Positions 8,824-17,068 of a stretch of 54,221 nt of DNA are shown here, piece by piece. Made by a program: the position numbers and the translations under genes. The notes under the pieces are model-generated. The model was not told the origin of the DNA and did no database searches. It was given only the letters and a program-made list of their open reading frames with translations. How positions within the stretch are numbered: position 1 is the stretch's first letter; each line of letters starts with the position of its first letter. The stretch comes from Bradyrhizobium sp. NAS96.2 (GTDB lineage Bacteria; Pseudomonadota; Alphaproteobacteria; Rhizobiales; Xanthobacteraceae), in the NCBI RefSeq assembly GCF_001908235.1, contig NZ_LGHK01000018.1:1-54221 (forward strand). Direction: 5' to 3'.

Positions 8824-9726
8824 ATGTCAGTGATTTGCCGACCGGCCCGCGCAGCGGATCTGGAATTTGCCGACGCCCTCGTCGTCGCCAGCATCAACGA
8901 TCTGACCGAACGGCACGGCTTCGGACCGATGGCGGCTTCGTCCCCGCCCAAATTCCAGCTGTTCTCCATGAAGGACGATCCCGACGGGCTCTGGGTGGCG
9001 GAGGAGAACGAGCAGATCCTCGGCTTCGCGTGGAGCTGGGTGTGCGGCGACATGTGGTTTCTGGCGCAGCTGTTCGTGTCACCCGATCAGCAGGGGCGAA
9101 ACATCGGCAACGAGCTGATCAAGCGGACCATCGCGCACGCCGAGAAATCGGGCGCGTCCAACCGCGTGCTCATCACCTTCAGCTTCAACACGGTATCGCA
9201 AGGGCTCTACATCCGTCACGGACTGCTTCCGCGATTTCCGATCTACAGTGTCGGTGCATCGCGCGAACAGTTGCTCGCTCACTTGCACGGTCCACGATAT
9301 GCCGTCACGCCGCTCACGCTGGAGGCCGCGACCCTGCGCCGCCTCGCGCAAGCGGACGAGCGGATCCTCGGCGTCTCGCGCGAAAAGCATCATCGCTATC
9401 TGATCAGCGGCGGCGCGGCGACCGGGTTCAGTCTCCACGATGGAAACGATTGGATCGGCTACGCCTACGTGGATGCCGGCGGTCATATCGGACCGCTCGC
9501 CGTCATGGAGCCGCACGCCATGGCTCCAGCCCTGAGAACAGCGCTCTACCTGGCGGCCGAGAGCGGCGCGTCGCGGATATCGGCGTTTCTGCCCGGCACA
9601 GGCAAGGCGGCGCTCGATACCGCGATGGCGCTGGGAATGCGGATCAAGTGTCCGATGCTGTTGATGTCGTCACGGGAGTTCGGCGATTGGGCCCAGTATC
9701 TGCCGCGCAACCCGGGCTTCATGTGA
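8824..9726 (+). CDS. GNAT family N-acetyltransferase, probable tandem GNAT fold
   Basis: 300 residues from the ATG at 8824 with GGAG nine bases upstream; an earlier in-frame start at 8764 would overlap the preceding gene. The N-terminal half has a GNAT acetyl-CoA site, 'LFVSPDQQGRNIGNELI' (about 90-106), with the Q-x-x-G-x-x-G loop. The C-terminal half ('GHIGPLAV' and 'LGMRIKCPMLLM') looks like a degenerate second GNAT repeat. Such proteins acylate amines of small molecules or proteins; the substrate is unknown. The gene follows the flavoprotein by 28 bases and is probably cotranscribed with it. Confidence 0.85.
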   Translation: MSVICRPARAADLEFADALVVASINDLTERHGFGPMAASSPPKFQLFSMKDDPDGLWVAEENEQILGFAWSWVCGDMWFLAQLFVSPDQQGRNIGNELIKRTIAHAEKSGASNRVLITFSFNTVSQGLYIRHGLLPRFPIYSVGASREQLLAHLHGPRYAVTPLTLEAATLRRLAQADERILGVSREKHHRYLISGGAATGFSLHDGNDWIGYAYVDAGGHIGPLAVMEPHAMAPALRTALYLAAESGASRISAFLPGTGKAALDTAMALGMRIKCPMLLMSSREFGDWAQYLPRNPGFM

Positions 9727-9767
9727 CCGGCGCGGGCTCCGGTTCGACCGCCGCATAGCGCCGATCG

Positions 9768-10202
9768 TCATCGGAGGTGATACTTCCTGCCGTTCGTGTT
9801 CGGATCGCTATTGTCGCTGGTCGAGAGCAACAGGACGGGACCGAAAAAGCTCTTGTTGTCCCGGAAGAGCAGGAATCGGCCGCCACCCTTGGCGGCGATC
9901 TCCTCCAGGTCGCTGCCTGCCGGGCCGAGCAGCTTGTCATCTTCATACAGCCGGGCAGCACCGAGCTCGCCATCCAGAAATTTGACGGGAATTTGGTACG
10001 CGTGCCCCTTCAAGAAATAGAAGCTGCCGCGGAGCAGGTTCCTGTCGATCGGGCTTGGAGGAAGCAGATAAAGGAACGCACTCGACGCCAAGGCAAAAAG
10101 CGTCGATCCGATCACGATGCCGGTATTGGCGGATATCCTCAACGACGTTTGTCCCAGGTTCTTGCTTGCGAGGCGTCTCTGTAGCGCGCGTCTTCGTCGC
10201 AT
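9768..10202 (-). CDS. Hypothetical membrane-anchored protein
   Basis: 144 residues from the ATG at 10202; an in-frame GTG at 10235 would add 11 residues, and neither start has a clear ribosome site. A basic N-terminus (MRRRRALQRR) is followed by one hydrophobic helix (about residues 28-46, 'IVIGSTLFALASSAFLYLL'), consistent with an N-in inner-membrane anchor and a periplasmic domain. The C-terminus ends with 'STSDNSDPNTNGRKY', a motif I associate only loosely with uncharacterised rhizobial proteins. It converges on the GNAT gene. No function can be assigned. Confidence 0.6.
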   Translation of the reverse strand: MRRRRALQRRLASKNLGQTSLRISANTGIVIGSTLFALASSAFLYLLPPSPIDRNLLRGSFYFLKGHAYQIPVKFLDGELGAARLYEDDKLLGPAGSDLEEIAAKGGGRFLLFRDNKSFFGPVLLLSTSDNSDPNTNGRKYHLR

Positions 10203-10367
10203 ACAACCGACGGGCAACCGCCAAGCATGGTTCACAGCCGGCGACTGCCGCAGGACCGGTACGGCAGAGGCACGGATCCGCCTGCAGCATATCTCGGCGA
10301 CTTTCGTGCAGGGCCACGGCTCGGCTTTCGCGGCGTGACGCGTACCGGCGCAGCTTCCGATGATAGG

Positions 10368-10392
10368 AACGCCCGCCCGGCACGGGCGTTTT
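10368..10392 (+). terminator. GC-rich hairpin with short T-tract upstream of a small gene
   Basis: AACGCCCG (10368-10375) pairs with CGGGCGTT (10383-10390) around a 7-base loop, followed by TTTTC. On the plus strand no gene precedes it, so it may end an unseen upstream transcript or act as a leader hairpin for the small gene that follows. Confidence 0.45.
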
Positions 10393-10498
10393 CAAACCAT
10401 CGGAGGCGCACCGCATGCCGGCCCAATGCGGGGTCATCGCGACGTCACACAGCGAGCTGGCACGTCACCGAACCAGACCAACAATTCAGGATGAGCGC

Positions 10499-10714
10499 AT
10501 GGTCGAAACCGGCAAGATCTTTCGTGTTCGCTGCGTCGACAACACCTTGCAGCGGGACACGCTCTCGCTCGGCCGTGTCTACGACGTGACGCAGGAAAAC
10601 GAACGTGACGGCTATTACGAGCTCAGTGGACTGGGGCGCTTCAGCCGGTCCAGATTCGAGGTCGTAGAGCCGCCGAACGCTGCCGAGGTCCGCGGGAAGT
10701 CAGGGTCGAGATAG
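10499..10714 (+). CDS. Small hypothetical protein with SH3-like 'VRCVDN...YDV...RFEVV' pattern
   Basis: 71 residues. The pattern 'FRVRCVDNT...LSLGRVYDV...GYYEL...SRFEVV' resembles a small beta-rich family found widely in bacteria and phages, of unknown function. ATG 10499 fits the family start and has AGGA eight bases upstream. An earlier in-frame ATG at 10415 has a better GGAGG site and would add 28 residues; both starts are possible. A GC hairpin with a T-tract lies just upstream at 10368-10392. I cannot assign a role. Confidence 0.6.
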   Translation: MVETGKIFRVRCVDNTLQRDTLSLGRVYDVTQENERDGYYELSGLGRFSRSRFEVVEPPNAAEVRGKSGSR

Positions 10715-11063
10715 CCCGGCAAGATAGCCTGGGAGGTCTGTGCCGGGCATCGTCACCCCAGCCGGCAGGCATGACCAGGCGCCTGAGGCGGCGCCTCGCG
10801 AACGCGTGATCGGGCGCCACCCCCGGTTGCCTTCATTTGGGCACCGATCGGGAACAGGCTTGCCGGGCGAGAAGCAAAGGCGGCCGCCGCAGGGGGTGCC
10901 TGCAATTGACCTATCGATCCCACAGCAGCTGGCAGGACGTGGATCTGCGCAATCTCGTCCGGGTCATATCGGCCTGTACGCTCGGTCTTTGGGCATTCGC
11001 GGCCGGCCTCCTGATCGGGACCTTCCTGCTCTGATAGTTGGTCCGGCAGACACGCCGCCAGCC
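10715..11063. other. 349-base gap with at most a very short membrane peptide
   Basis: No convincing gene. A plus-strand frame ending at 11034 contains a C-terminal hydrophobic helix ('ISACTLGLWAFAAGLLIGTFLL'). Its only starts are a TTG at 10837, with a non-conserved-looking N-terminus, or an internal GTG near 10946 that would give a 29-residue single-helix peptide without a good ribosome site. It is left uncalled. Confidence 0.4.
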
Positions 11064-11186
11064 CTACCCGCCGCTTAGATGATGGGCGGCGACGAACAAA
11101 GCGAGCGCGCTCAGCACCAGCGCTGACGTAGCGCCGGCGACGCTGCGCGCAAGTTCAGCCTTCGAAAGATTGGATCTGGTTGCCAT
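11064..11186 (-). CDS. 40-residue membrane peptide with near-consensus ribosome site
   Basis: 40 residues: a polar N-terminus (MATRSNLSKAELARSV) and one hydrophobic helix (about 17-34), ending HHLSGG. The ATG at 11186 is preceded by AGGAGGT, an almost perfect Shine-Dalgarno sequence at the right spacing, which is the main evidence that it is translated. It is divergent from the antiporter gene at 11421. The function is unknown; single-helix peptides of this type often modulate a membrane partner, which is only a guess here. Confidence 0.6.
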   Translation of the reverse strand: MATRSNLSKAELARSVAGATSALVLSALALFVAAHHLSGG

Positions 11187-11420
11187 CACAACCTCCTGTG
11201 CGTGCGAGCCGAGGCCTGACCGCCTCGGCGGTGCGGCTCGCGCTCGGGTTCACTCTTGGGACCACAATCGCATCACGAGGATGAACGCATCATGAGTGAA
11301 ACGAACGGACGGTGCGCCGGTTCCAAAATCTGACCCGGGTGGATCGCTTTCGGAACCCGGGCGTTGACCGCTTGCGGCAAACGGGCCGAGCCGCGCTGGA
11401 GTTTGGCAATCGGAGACGCA

Positions 11421-13697
11421 ATGCTGATCCGCTGGGGGCGGCTTCAACCGACGATCTGGGCGGTCGTCATGCTGCTTGCGGCCGTCACCGCAGCCGACGC
11501 CGCCGGCGACGAGGCAGCGAAACCTTCCGAGTTCATCCTGCTCGCCCAGATCGCGCTGCTGATCGCGGTCGGACGCGGCCTCGGCGAGGTGATGCAGCGG
11601 ATCGGCCAGCCCTCCGTGATCGGCGAACTGCTCGCTGGCCTGCTGCTCGGCCCGTCGCTGTTCGGCTGGCTGTGGCCGTCGGCGCACAGCGTCGTCTTTC
11701 CGCCGTCCGGCGAGCAGAAGGCACTGATCGACGGCATCGCGCAGTTCGGCATCCTGCTGCTGTTGCTGTTGACCGGCATGGCGACCGACCTCAAGCTGGT
11801 GCGCAAGGTCGGCCGCGCCGCGACGACGATCTCGGTTGCGGGCATCGCGGTGCCGTTCGTCTGCGGCTTTACGCTCGGCGAATTCTTGCCCGACAGCCTG
11901 TTGCCGCATCCCGAAGCGCGGCTGATCGCATCGCTGTTCCTCGGCACCGCGCTGTCGATCTCATCGGTGAAGATCGTCGCGGTCGTGGTGCGCGAAATGA
12001 ACTTCATGCGCCGCAATGTCGGCCAGATCATCGTCGCCTCCGCGATCATTGACGACACCATCGGCTGGATCATCATCGCAGTGATCTTGAGCCTCGCCTC
12101 GCGCGGCACCCTGAATGTCCTCTCGGTCGCGCAGGCGCTGTTCGGCACGCTGGCTTTCCTCGTGGTCAGCTTCACGATCGGCCGCAGGCTGGTGTTCCGG
12201 CTGATCCGCTGGGCCAACGACAATCTGGTCTCGTCGGCCGCTGTCATCGCCGTGATCCTGCTGCTGATGTGCGTGATGGCGATGATCACGCATCTGATCG
12301 GCGTGCACACCGTGCTCGGCGCCTTCATCGCCGGCGTGCTGGTCGGAGAATCCCCGATCCTGACCCGGCAGATCGACGAGCGGCTGCGCGGGCTGATCTC
12401 GAGCCTGTTCATGCCGGTGTTCTTCGGCCTCGCCGGCCTCGCCGCCGACCTCACCGTGCTCAGGGATCCGCAACTCCTGCTGCTGACCGCGGCGCTGATC
12501 CTGATCGCGAGCATTGGCAAGTTCGGCGGCGCCTTCGTCGGCGGCGCGCTCGGCGGGCTGACGCGGCCGGAATCCTATGCGCTGGCGAGCGGCATGAACG
12601 CGCGCGGCTCGACCGAAGTGATCATCGCCACCATCGGCCTGTCGACGGGCGTGCTGAGCCAGACCATGTTCTCGATGATCGTGACCATGGCGATCCTGAC
12701 CACGATGGCGATGCCGCCGATGCTGCGCAGCGCGCTGGCGCGGCTGCCGCTCGGCAAGGACGAGAAGGAACGGCTGGAGCGCGAGGAAGTCGAGCAGCGC
12801 GGCTTCGTCGCCAATCTCGAGCGATTGCTGCTCGCGGTCGACGAGAGCAACAACGCGAAATTCGCCGCCCATGTCGCTGGCCTGCTCGCCGGCGGGCGCG
12901 GCCTGCCGATCACGGTGCTGCATGTCGGCGCCAATGCCAAGCTGCAGGAGAAGAACCGCGCCGACGAGGAGAGCCCCGAGGCCGCGGTCATCAACGCCGC
13001 CAAGGCGAGTGCAAGGGCCAGCGCCGAGGCCGACGGCGGCGCCGACGACAATGTCGACGTCATCAGCCGCGCCCGCGAGGAGACGGCGGCGGAGGCGATC
13101 GCGGAGGAAGCCAGAAAGGGCTTCGACCTGCTCGTGGTTGGCATGGACGCGGTCGCAGGCCCCGACGGCGGCTTCGACCGGCGGATCGACGAGCTGACCT
13201 CCGGCTTCGACGGCCCGCTGGCGATCGCGGCCGCCAAGGGTGTGCACGAGAAGGAGCCGACGGCGAATGCGCGGAAGATTTTGGTGCCGGTCTCGGGCAG
13301 CAACGTGTCGCGGCGCGGCGCCGAGGTCGCGATCGCCCTCGCCCGCCTCAGTGCCGAGCCGCTGCAGGTGGTCTACGTCTCGACCACGCGCGACAAGGGC
13401 GCCCGCCGCTCCAGCCCGAGCATGTCGCTGGCGCCGGAGGAAGCGATCCTGAAGGACATCGCGGCGACCGCTGCGCGCTACGACATCAATGTCGCGACGC
13501 GGCTGCGCGCCAGCACCGCGCCTGAGGTCGCGATCCTGCAGGAGATCACGGCAAGCCGGGCCGATCTCGTCGTCGTCGGCGTCGACCGCATCCAGGGCGA
13601 CAGCCTGAATTTCGGCAGCGTCGCGGCCGCCGTGCTCGGTAAGTCGAAAGCCTCGGTATTGCTGGTGTCGGATGGCGACGTCAGGCCGAAAACCTGA
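11421..13697 (+). CDS. Cation:proton antiporter (CPA2/KefB type) with C-terminal USP-like domains
   Basis: 758 residues from the ATG at 11421; a start at 11364 would add 19 residues with no support. The first ~25 residues resemble a signal or first helix ('MLLAAVTAADAAGD'). About 12 membrane helices follow (35-430), with antiporter motifs 'GELLAGLLLGPSLFG', 'DDTIGW' and 'GMNARGSTEVIIA'. These belong to the Na+/H+ exchanger domain (PF00999). The cytoplasmic tail (about 460-755) has two regions resembling universal stress protein folds, including 'RKILVPVSGSN' and 'ADLVVVGVDR...GSVAAAVLGKSKASVLLV', probably nucleotide-sensing. It likely exchanges Na+ or K+ for H+; the ion is not determined. Confidence 0.88.
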   Translation: MLIRWGRLQPTIWAVVMLLAAVTAADAAGDEAAKPSEFILLAQIALLIAVGRGLGEVMQRIGQPSVIGELLAGLLLGPSLFGWLWPSAHSVVFPPSGEQKALIDGIAQFGILLLLLLTGMATDLKLVRKVGRAATTISVAGIAVPFVCGFTLGEFLPDSLLPHPEARLIASLFLGTALSISSVKIVAVVVREMNFMRRNVGQIIVASAIIDDTIGWIIIAVILSLASRGTLNVLSVAQALFGTLAFLVVSFTIGRRLVFRLIRWANDNLVSSAAVIAVILLLMCVMAMITHLIGVHTVLGAFIAGVLVGESPILTRQIDERLRGLISSLFMPVFFGLAGLAADLTVLRDPQLLLLTAALILIASIGKFGGAFVGGALGGLTRPESYALASGMNARGSTEVIIATIGLSTGVLSQTMFSMIVTMAILTTMAMPPMLRSALARLPLGKDEKERLEREEVEQRGFVANLERLLLAVDESNNAKFAAHVAGLLAGGRGLPITVLHVGANAKLQEKNRADEESPEAAVINAAKASARASAEADGGADDNVDVISRAREETAAEAIAEEARKGFDLLVVGMDAVAGPDGGFDRRIDELTSGFDGPLAIAAAKGVHEKEPTANARKILVPVSGSNVSRRGAEVAIALARLSAEPLQVVYVSTTRDKGARRSSPSMSLAPEEAILKDIAATAARYDINVATRLRASTAPEVAILQEITASRADLVVVGVDRIQGDSLNFGSVAAAVLGKSKASVLLVSDGDVRPKT

Positions 13698-13728
13698 CGG
13701 CAGGACCTCAGGCGGGAACGGCTCGCGC

Positions 13729-14175
13729 CTACCACTCTTCCGGACAGGGATCGACGATCTTCCAGAGATCGACCCCATTCTTGATCTTCTTCATCTCGGT
13801 GGTGAGCCCGCCATTGCGGCGGATCCAGTCCTTCACCGTATCGGGGTAATAGGACATCAGGTCCGAGGTACCCTCGCGGCTGGTGACCTTGATGCCGAAG
13901 GTGAAGGCCTTGTCGTAATAGGCCTGGTGGAAGCCGATGCTGGCCTTCGGCGTCACGCAGATCTTGTTCAGCGGCACGATGCCGAACACCAGCGTGCAGG
14001 CCGAGTTGCAGATGCCGTCGATCACGACGCGCTCGCGGCGGTCGCGGATCAACTTGTACTTGGCCTTGTACTCTTCGACATAGCCGCCATGGTCGCGCGT
14101 GATGTGCAGCACGGCCCGTGCTGGCGTGACCGCCAGGACCGAGAGCAGCAAGGCGACAAGGGGCGTGATGCGCAT
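13729..14175 (-). CDS. Secreted ClpP/crotonase-like protein of unknown role
   Basis: 148 residues with a signal peptide (about 1-21, cleavage near PARA-V). The segment 'VVIDGICNSACTLVFGIVP' followed ~25 residues later by 'KASIGFHQAYY' lines up with the ClpP catalytic region, where a Ser in a small-residue turn precedes a conserved His in an 'IHQP' motif. Thus Ser in 'NSAC' and His in 'GFHQA' could form part of a protease-like site. Two cysteines in that region could form a disulfide in the periplasm. I recall similar secreted proteins in rhizobia without known function. Proteolytic activity is inference; the catalytic Asp is not obvious. Confidence 0.65.
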   Translation of the reverse strand: MRITPLVALLLSVLAVTPARAVLHITRDHGGYVEEYKAKYKLIRDRRERVVIDGICNSACTLVFGIVPLNKICVTPKASIGFHQAYYDKAFTFGIKVTSREGTSDLMSYYPDTVKDWIRRNGGLTTEMKKIKNGVDLWKIVDPCPEEW

Positions 14176-14397
14176 GGAATGTTCGAAACCGAGGGAAAGG
14201 CGGCCCGGGCGGACCTGACCGCAAGACTCTGGCCGGACTGTGTTGGCAATCCGTTAAGCATCCGCAAAAAGGCAAAATTTGGCGCGCTGTGACTGATTTC
14301 CCGCAGCTTTTGGCCGGATTCCGGGTTAAATGAGTCGTTAGAGGACCTTGGACCGGCTGAAGTGGCCGATTCCATCGTGAATGCCCGGAGGCCGCCA

Positions 14398-14673
14398 ATG
14401 ACCAAGACCAAGCTTTTCGCCGCCCTCGCCCTGACGGTTTCGTTGGCTGTCCCGGCCGCGGCGGCCGATCTCACGGCCACCCCGCACCACCGGCATCACC
14501 ATCACCGGCACGCCGATTGGGGCCTGCCCTACCACATCAGCTATCTGCACAATTACGGCCCGGGCCCGGCGGCCGGCAGCTTCGCCTATTACGACGGCCC
14601 GTCGACCAACAAGTGCTACCAGAGCTCGGCGGCCTATATCGGCCAGGATCACCGCCGGCATCCCTGCTTCTGA
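14398..14673 (+). CDS. Small secreted His-rich protein
   Basis: 91 residues from ATG 14398. A signal peptide (about 1-22, cleavage near AAA-D) precedes a His cluster 'PHHRHHHHRHADW' and a Tyr/Gly-rich tail with two cysteines ('KCYQSS' and 'HPCF'). The cluster suggests metal binding in the periplasm, but this is inferred only from composition. The gene is divergent from the ClpP-like secreted protein. Confidence 0.7.
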   Translation: MTKTKLFAALALTVSLAVPAAAADLTATPHHRHHHHRHADWGLPYHISYLHNYGPGPAAGSFAYYDGPSTNKCYQSSAAYIGQDHRRHPCF

Positions 14674-14771
14674 AGGCCGGCGGGCAACGGCCGCCGCTCG
14701 GCGCAGACCCCGCCCGGTACCGCGCGAGGCCGCTAGCCCTGTCAGCCCAAGTCTGATAATCGACCCCCGCG

Positions 14772-14848
14772 GCGCTCGTAGCTCAGCTGGATAGAGCATC
14801 GGATTTCGATTCCGAGGGTCGGGAGTTCGAATCTCTCCGAGCGCGCCA
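14772..14848 (+). tRNA. tRNA-Arg (anticodon TCG)
   Basis: A 77-base cloverleaf: acceptor GCGCTCG (14772-14778) pairs with CGAGCGC (14838-14844), discriminator G, encoded CCA at 14846-14848. The anticodon stem TCGGA/TCCGA closes the loop TTTCGAT, giving anticodon TCG, which reads CGA. The T arm has GGGAG-TTCGAAT-CTCTC. tRNA genes are common integration sites, but no integrase or direct repeat is seen nearby. Confidence 0.95.
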
Positions 14849-14989
14849 TTGGCGCACCACCCAGACCGTTTTGACCTGTCGCGTGGACTTGCCTCGTCTT
14901 CTGCCCCGACCGGCAGCTGGAGCATGCCGGTTCGTGTTCCCGCTTAACCGTCCCGTTTAACGCTGCCACCGCTTGGGCTTTCCTTCCTA

Positions 14990-15018
14990 TTGACGCAGTC
15001 GGGAGCCAAGGTGATAGG
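14990..15018 (+). promoter_or_regulatory. Candidate sigma-70-type promoter for the hydroxylase gene
   Basis: TTGACG at 14990-14995 and GATAGG at 15013-15018 are 17 bases apart, ending 30 bases before the ATG at 15049. The -35 box is close to consensus and the -10 box is weak. It lies just after tRNA-Arg. Confidence 0.35.
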
Positions 15019-15048
15019 CTACCGGCATTTCAGGGCGGCCATTTTGAA

Positions 15049-15903
15049 ATGCGCGATTTATTGGGAGTGAACCAGCTTCTGCTGGCAGTTTTGATCTTCG
15101 TGCCTTTCGAGCGACTGTTCGCTGCGAGGCCTCAGAAGATCTTCAGGCGTGGCCTGCTGACTGACATGGCCTTCCTGTTCATCAACGGATGGCTGGTGCT
15201 GGCCGGCGTGATCGCCATCACGACGGTGGCCATTCTGGTCAATCACTCGGTCCTGCCTGCGGCGGTGACGCAGACGATCGGCAATCTTCCATATCTGGTC
15301 CAGGTGCCCATCGTGATCCTGATCGCGGACCTCGGCATCTACTGGACGCACCGCATCCTGCATATCGTACCCGCCATGTGGCAGATCCATTCCGTTCATC
15401 ATGCGGTCGAGGAGCTGGACTGGCTCGCGGCGATCCACCAGCACCCGCTCGATGTGATCTTCATGAAGGCCGGCGCGCTGTTTCCGCTCTACGCGCTCGG
15501 CTTCTCCACGGAAGCGATCGGCACTTACCTCCTCGTCTATTTCTGGCAGACTTGGCTGGTTCATGCCAATGTGCGCCTGAACTACGGACCACTGCGCTAC
15601 ATCCTGGTGTCGCCGGAATTTCACCACTGGCACCACAGCAGCGAGGCCGAAGCCAGGGACAAGAACTTCGCCGGATTCATCTCGTTCTACGATGTGCTGT
15701 TCGGGAGCGCCTACCTGCCGAAGAAGAAGGCGACGACGTTCGGCGTCGATCATCCAATGCCCACCAGATATCTGGCGCTCCTCGCCTACCCGTTCATTGC
15801 GTGGGCCTCGAAGCCGCGGAGCAACGATCCCTCGGCCGTGCAACATCAGCTGTCGAATGGCGGCGAGCCCGCGCAGCCGCGCCACAGCGCGCCGCTGAGC
15901 TAG
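15049..15903 (+). CDS. Sterol desaturase/fatty acid hydroxylase superfamily protein
   Basis: 284 residues. The di-iron histidine boxes of the family are present: 'HRILH' (about 102-106), 'HSVHH' (about 114-118) and 'EFHHWHH' (about 194-200), with hydrophobic helices before and between them. Family members hydroxylate or desaturate sterols, fatty acids or carotenoids at the membrane using O2. The gene follows tRNA-Arg and converges with the AraC-type regulator, sharing about four bases at the stops. With alkB close by, a role with hydrocarbon or lipid substrates is plausible but unproven. Confidence 0.88.
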   Translation: MRDLLGVNQLLLAVLIFVPFERLFAARPQKIFRRGLLTDMAFLFINGWLVLAGVIAITTVAILVNHSVLPAAVTQTIGNLPYLVQVPIVILIADLGIYWTHRILHIVPAMWQIHSVHHAVEELDWLAAIHQHPLDVIFMKAGALFPLYALGFSTEAIGTYLLVYFWQTWLVHANVRLNYGPLRYILVSPEFHHWHHSSEAEARDKNFAGFISFYDVLFGSAYLPKKKATTFGVDHPMPTRYLALLAYPFIAWASKPRSNDPSAVQHQLSNGGEPAQPRHSAPLS

Positions 15904-16910
15904 GCCCGTACGCCCTTCGCGCTGAACCAGCGCCGGCAGGCGCGGCTGAAGCTCGTCGCATCGGTGTAGCCGAGCGCAGCCGCCATCTCGTCGCGAGACT
16001 GCGTGCCTTCCGCGAGCATGGTCCGCGCACGCTCGCGCAGCACCCCATCGAGCAGCGGGCGGAAGGCGCAGCCCGCCTCTGCCAGCCGCCGCACCAGCGT
16101 TCGCCGCGAGGTGCCGACGAGGCGCGCGGCCTCCTCCTCGGCCAGACGATGCGGCAGCCGCGCCGCGATCAGGCTCTCAACCATCCGCGCCAGCGCCGCA
16201 GTGTCCGAGCGCGGCTTCTCGACTGCTTCCAGGGCTTCGATCGCCTTGGCGTGCAATTCCGGATCGGCAAATGGCGAAGGCCGCGCGCACAGCTCGTTCG
16301 GCACGTCGAAGATGAAGGCCGCCGCATTGAACTCCACGGCGCAGGAATAATGCTGCGCCAGCCGCTCCGCGCCCGCAGGCGGCTGCCAGGGAAATTTCAG
16401 CGTCGCCTCGTCGATCGCATCCTCGAGCAGCTGCACATAGGTTGCGTGGATATTGAGACTGACGGCCAGCGCCACGGCCCGCCACAACGCGCCTTCCATG
16501 GGCACCGCCGGAGCGATTTCAATCTGGATCGAGCGCGCGGTCTTGCGCAACCGGTTGCGGATGAAGGGCGCGCGGGTCGATCCGAAGCGCGCGCCGATGT
16601 TCATCGCATCTGCGATGGTCGGCGCCGTCCTGGTCGCGACATCGAGCGCGCCTTGCAGCGACGTCGACCAGACCGCCGCGGCCGACAACGGCCACAGCTC
16701 GCCATGGGTACGGGTGATGTTGGCGGCCAGCATCACCAGCGCGGAGACCGGCATTTGGGCGCCCGGTTGGTCGAGCAGCTCCTGTTCGACGCCGGTGCCC
16801 CTGAGCAGTTCGTTGCGCTCGCCACGCGTCTTGCCGAACGCCCGCACCAGCGCCCGCGCGTAGCTCGCGGACACCGGCACCCGAAGGGCATCCGCCTCCG
16901 ATCCCTGCAT
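15900..16910 (-). CDS. AraC family transcriptional regulator, divergent from alkB
   Basis: 336 residues. The N-terminal ~200 residues match the arabinose-binding-like domain found in AraC regulators of the OruR/ArgR-like group. The C-terminal ~85 hold two helix-turn-helix motifs ('AARLVGTSRRTLVRRLAEAG' and 'AALGYTDATSFSRACRRW'), the AraC DNA-binding signature. It is divergent from alkB with 158 bases between starts, so it probably controls alkane monooxygenase expression in response to a hydrophobic inducer. That role is inferred from position. Confidence 0.88.
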   Translation of the reverse strand: MQGSEADALRVPVSASYARALVRAFGKTRGERNELLRGTGVEQELLDQPGAQMPVSALVMLAANITRTHGELWPLSAAAVWSTSLQGALDVATRTAPTIADAMNIGARFGSTRAPFIRNRLRKTARSIQIEIAPAVPMEGALWRAVALAVSLNIHATYVQLLEDAIDEATLKFPWQPPAGAERLAQHYSCAVEFNAAAFIFDVPNELCARPSPFADPELHAKAIEALEAVEKPRSDTAALARMVESLIAARLPHRLAEEEAARLVGTSRRTLVRRLAEAGCAFRPLLDGVLRERARTMLAEGTQSRDEMAAALGYTDATSFSRACRRWFSAKGVRA

Positions 16911-17068
16911 TGCGTCGGCGCCCTCCCTCGCGAGCGTTCAGCCGAACGGCTTGGCGCAAAATGCCACAAAATTGGCCTGTTGGGAACTGGCGGCGCAGGC
17001 CCGCCTCGCGGCAAGCTTAGTGAAACAACGGCGGATGCCGCCTCGAAAGAGCAGCTGGAGGGAATGCG
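16911..17068. promoter_or_regulatory. Divergent regulatory region between the AraC regulator and alkB
   Basis: 158 bases between the divergent starts. Two TGGCG-type blocks (near 16951 and 16989) fall in an A-rich stretch, and might be half-sites for the AraC protein; no palindrome is clear. A GGAGG-like ribosome site precedes the alkB start. Confidence 0.3.

Noticed and set aside
7091..8833. 580-codon frame over the regulator start and the flavoprotein
   Set aside because: Arg/Ala-rich, in a different frame from the clear flavoprotein motifs.
11961..13778. 605-codon frame on the minus strand opposite the antiporter
   Set aside because: Antisense shadow; antiporter motifs are on the plus strand.
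14772..14848. Prophage or genomic-island boundary at tRNA-Arg
   Set aside because: No integrase and no direct repeat of the tRNA 3' end was found in the window.
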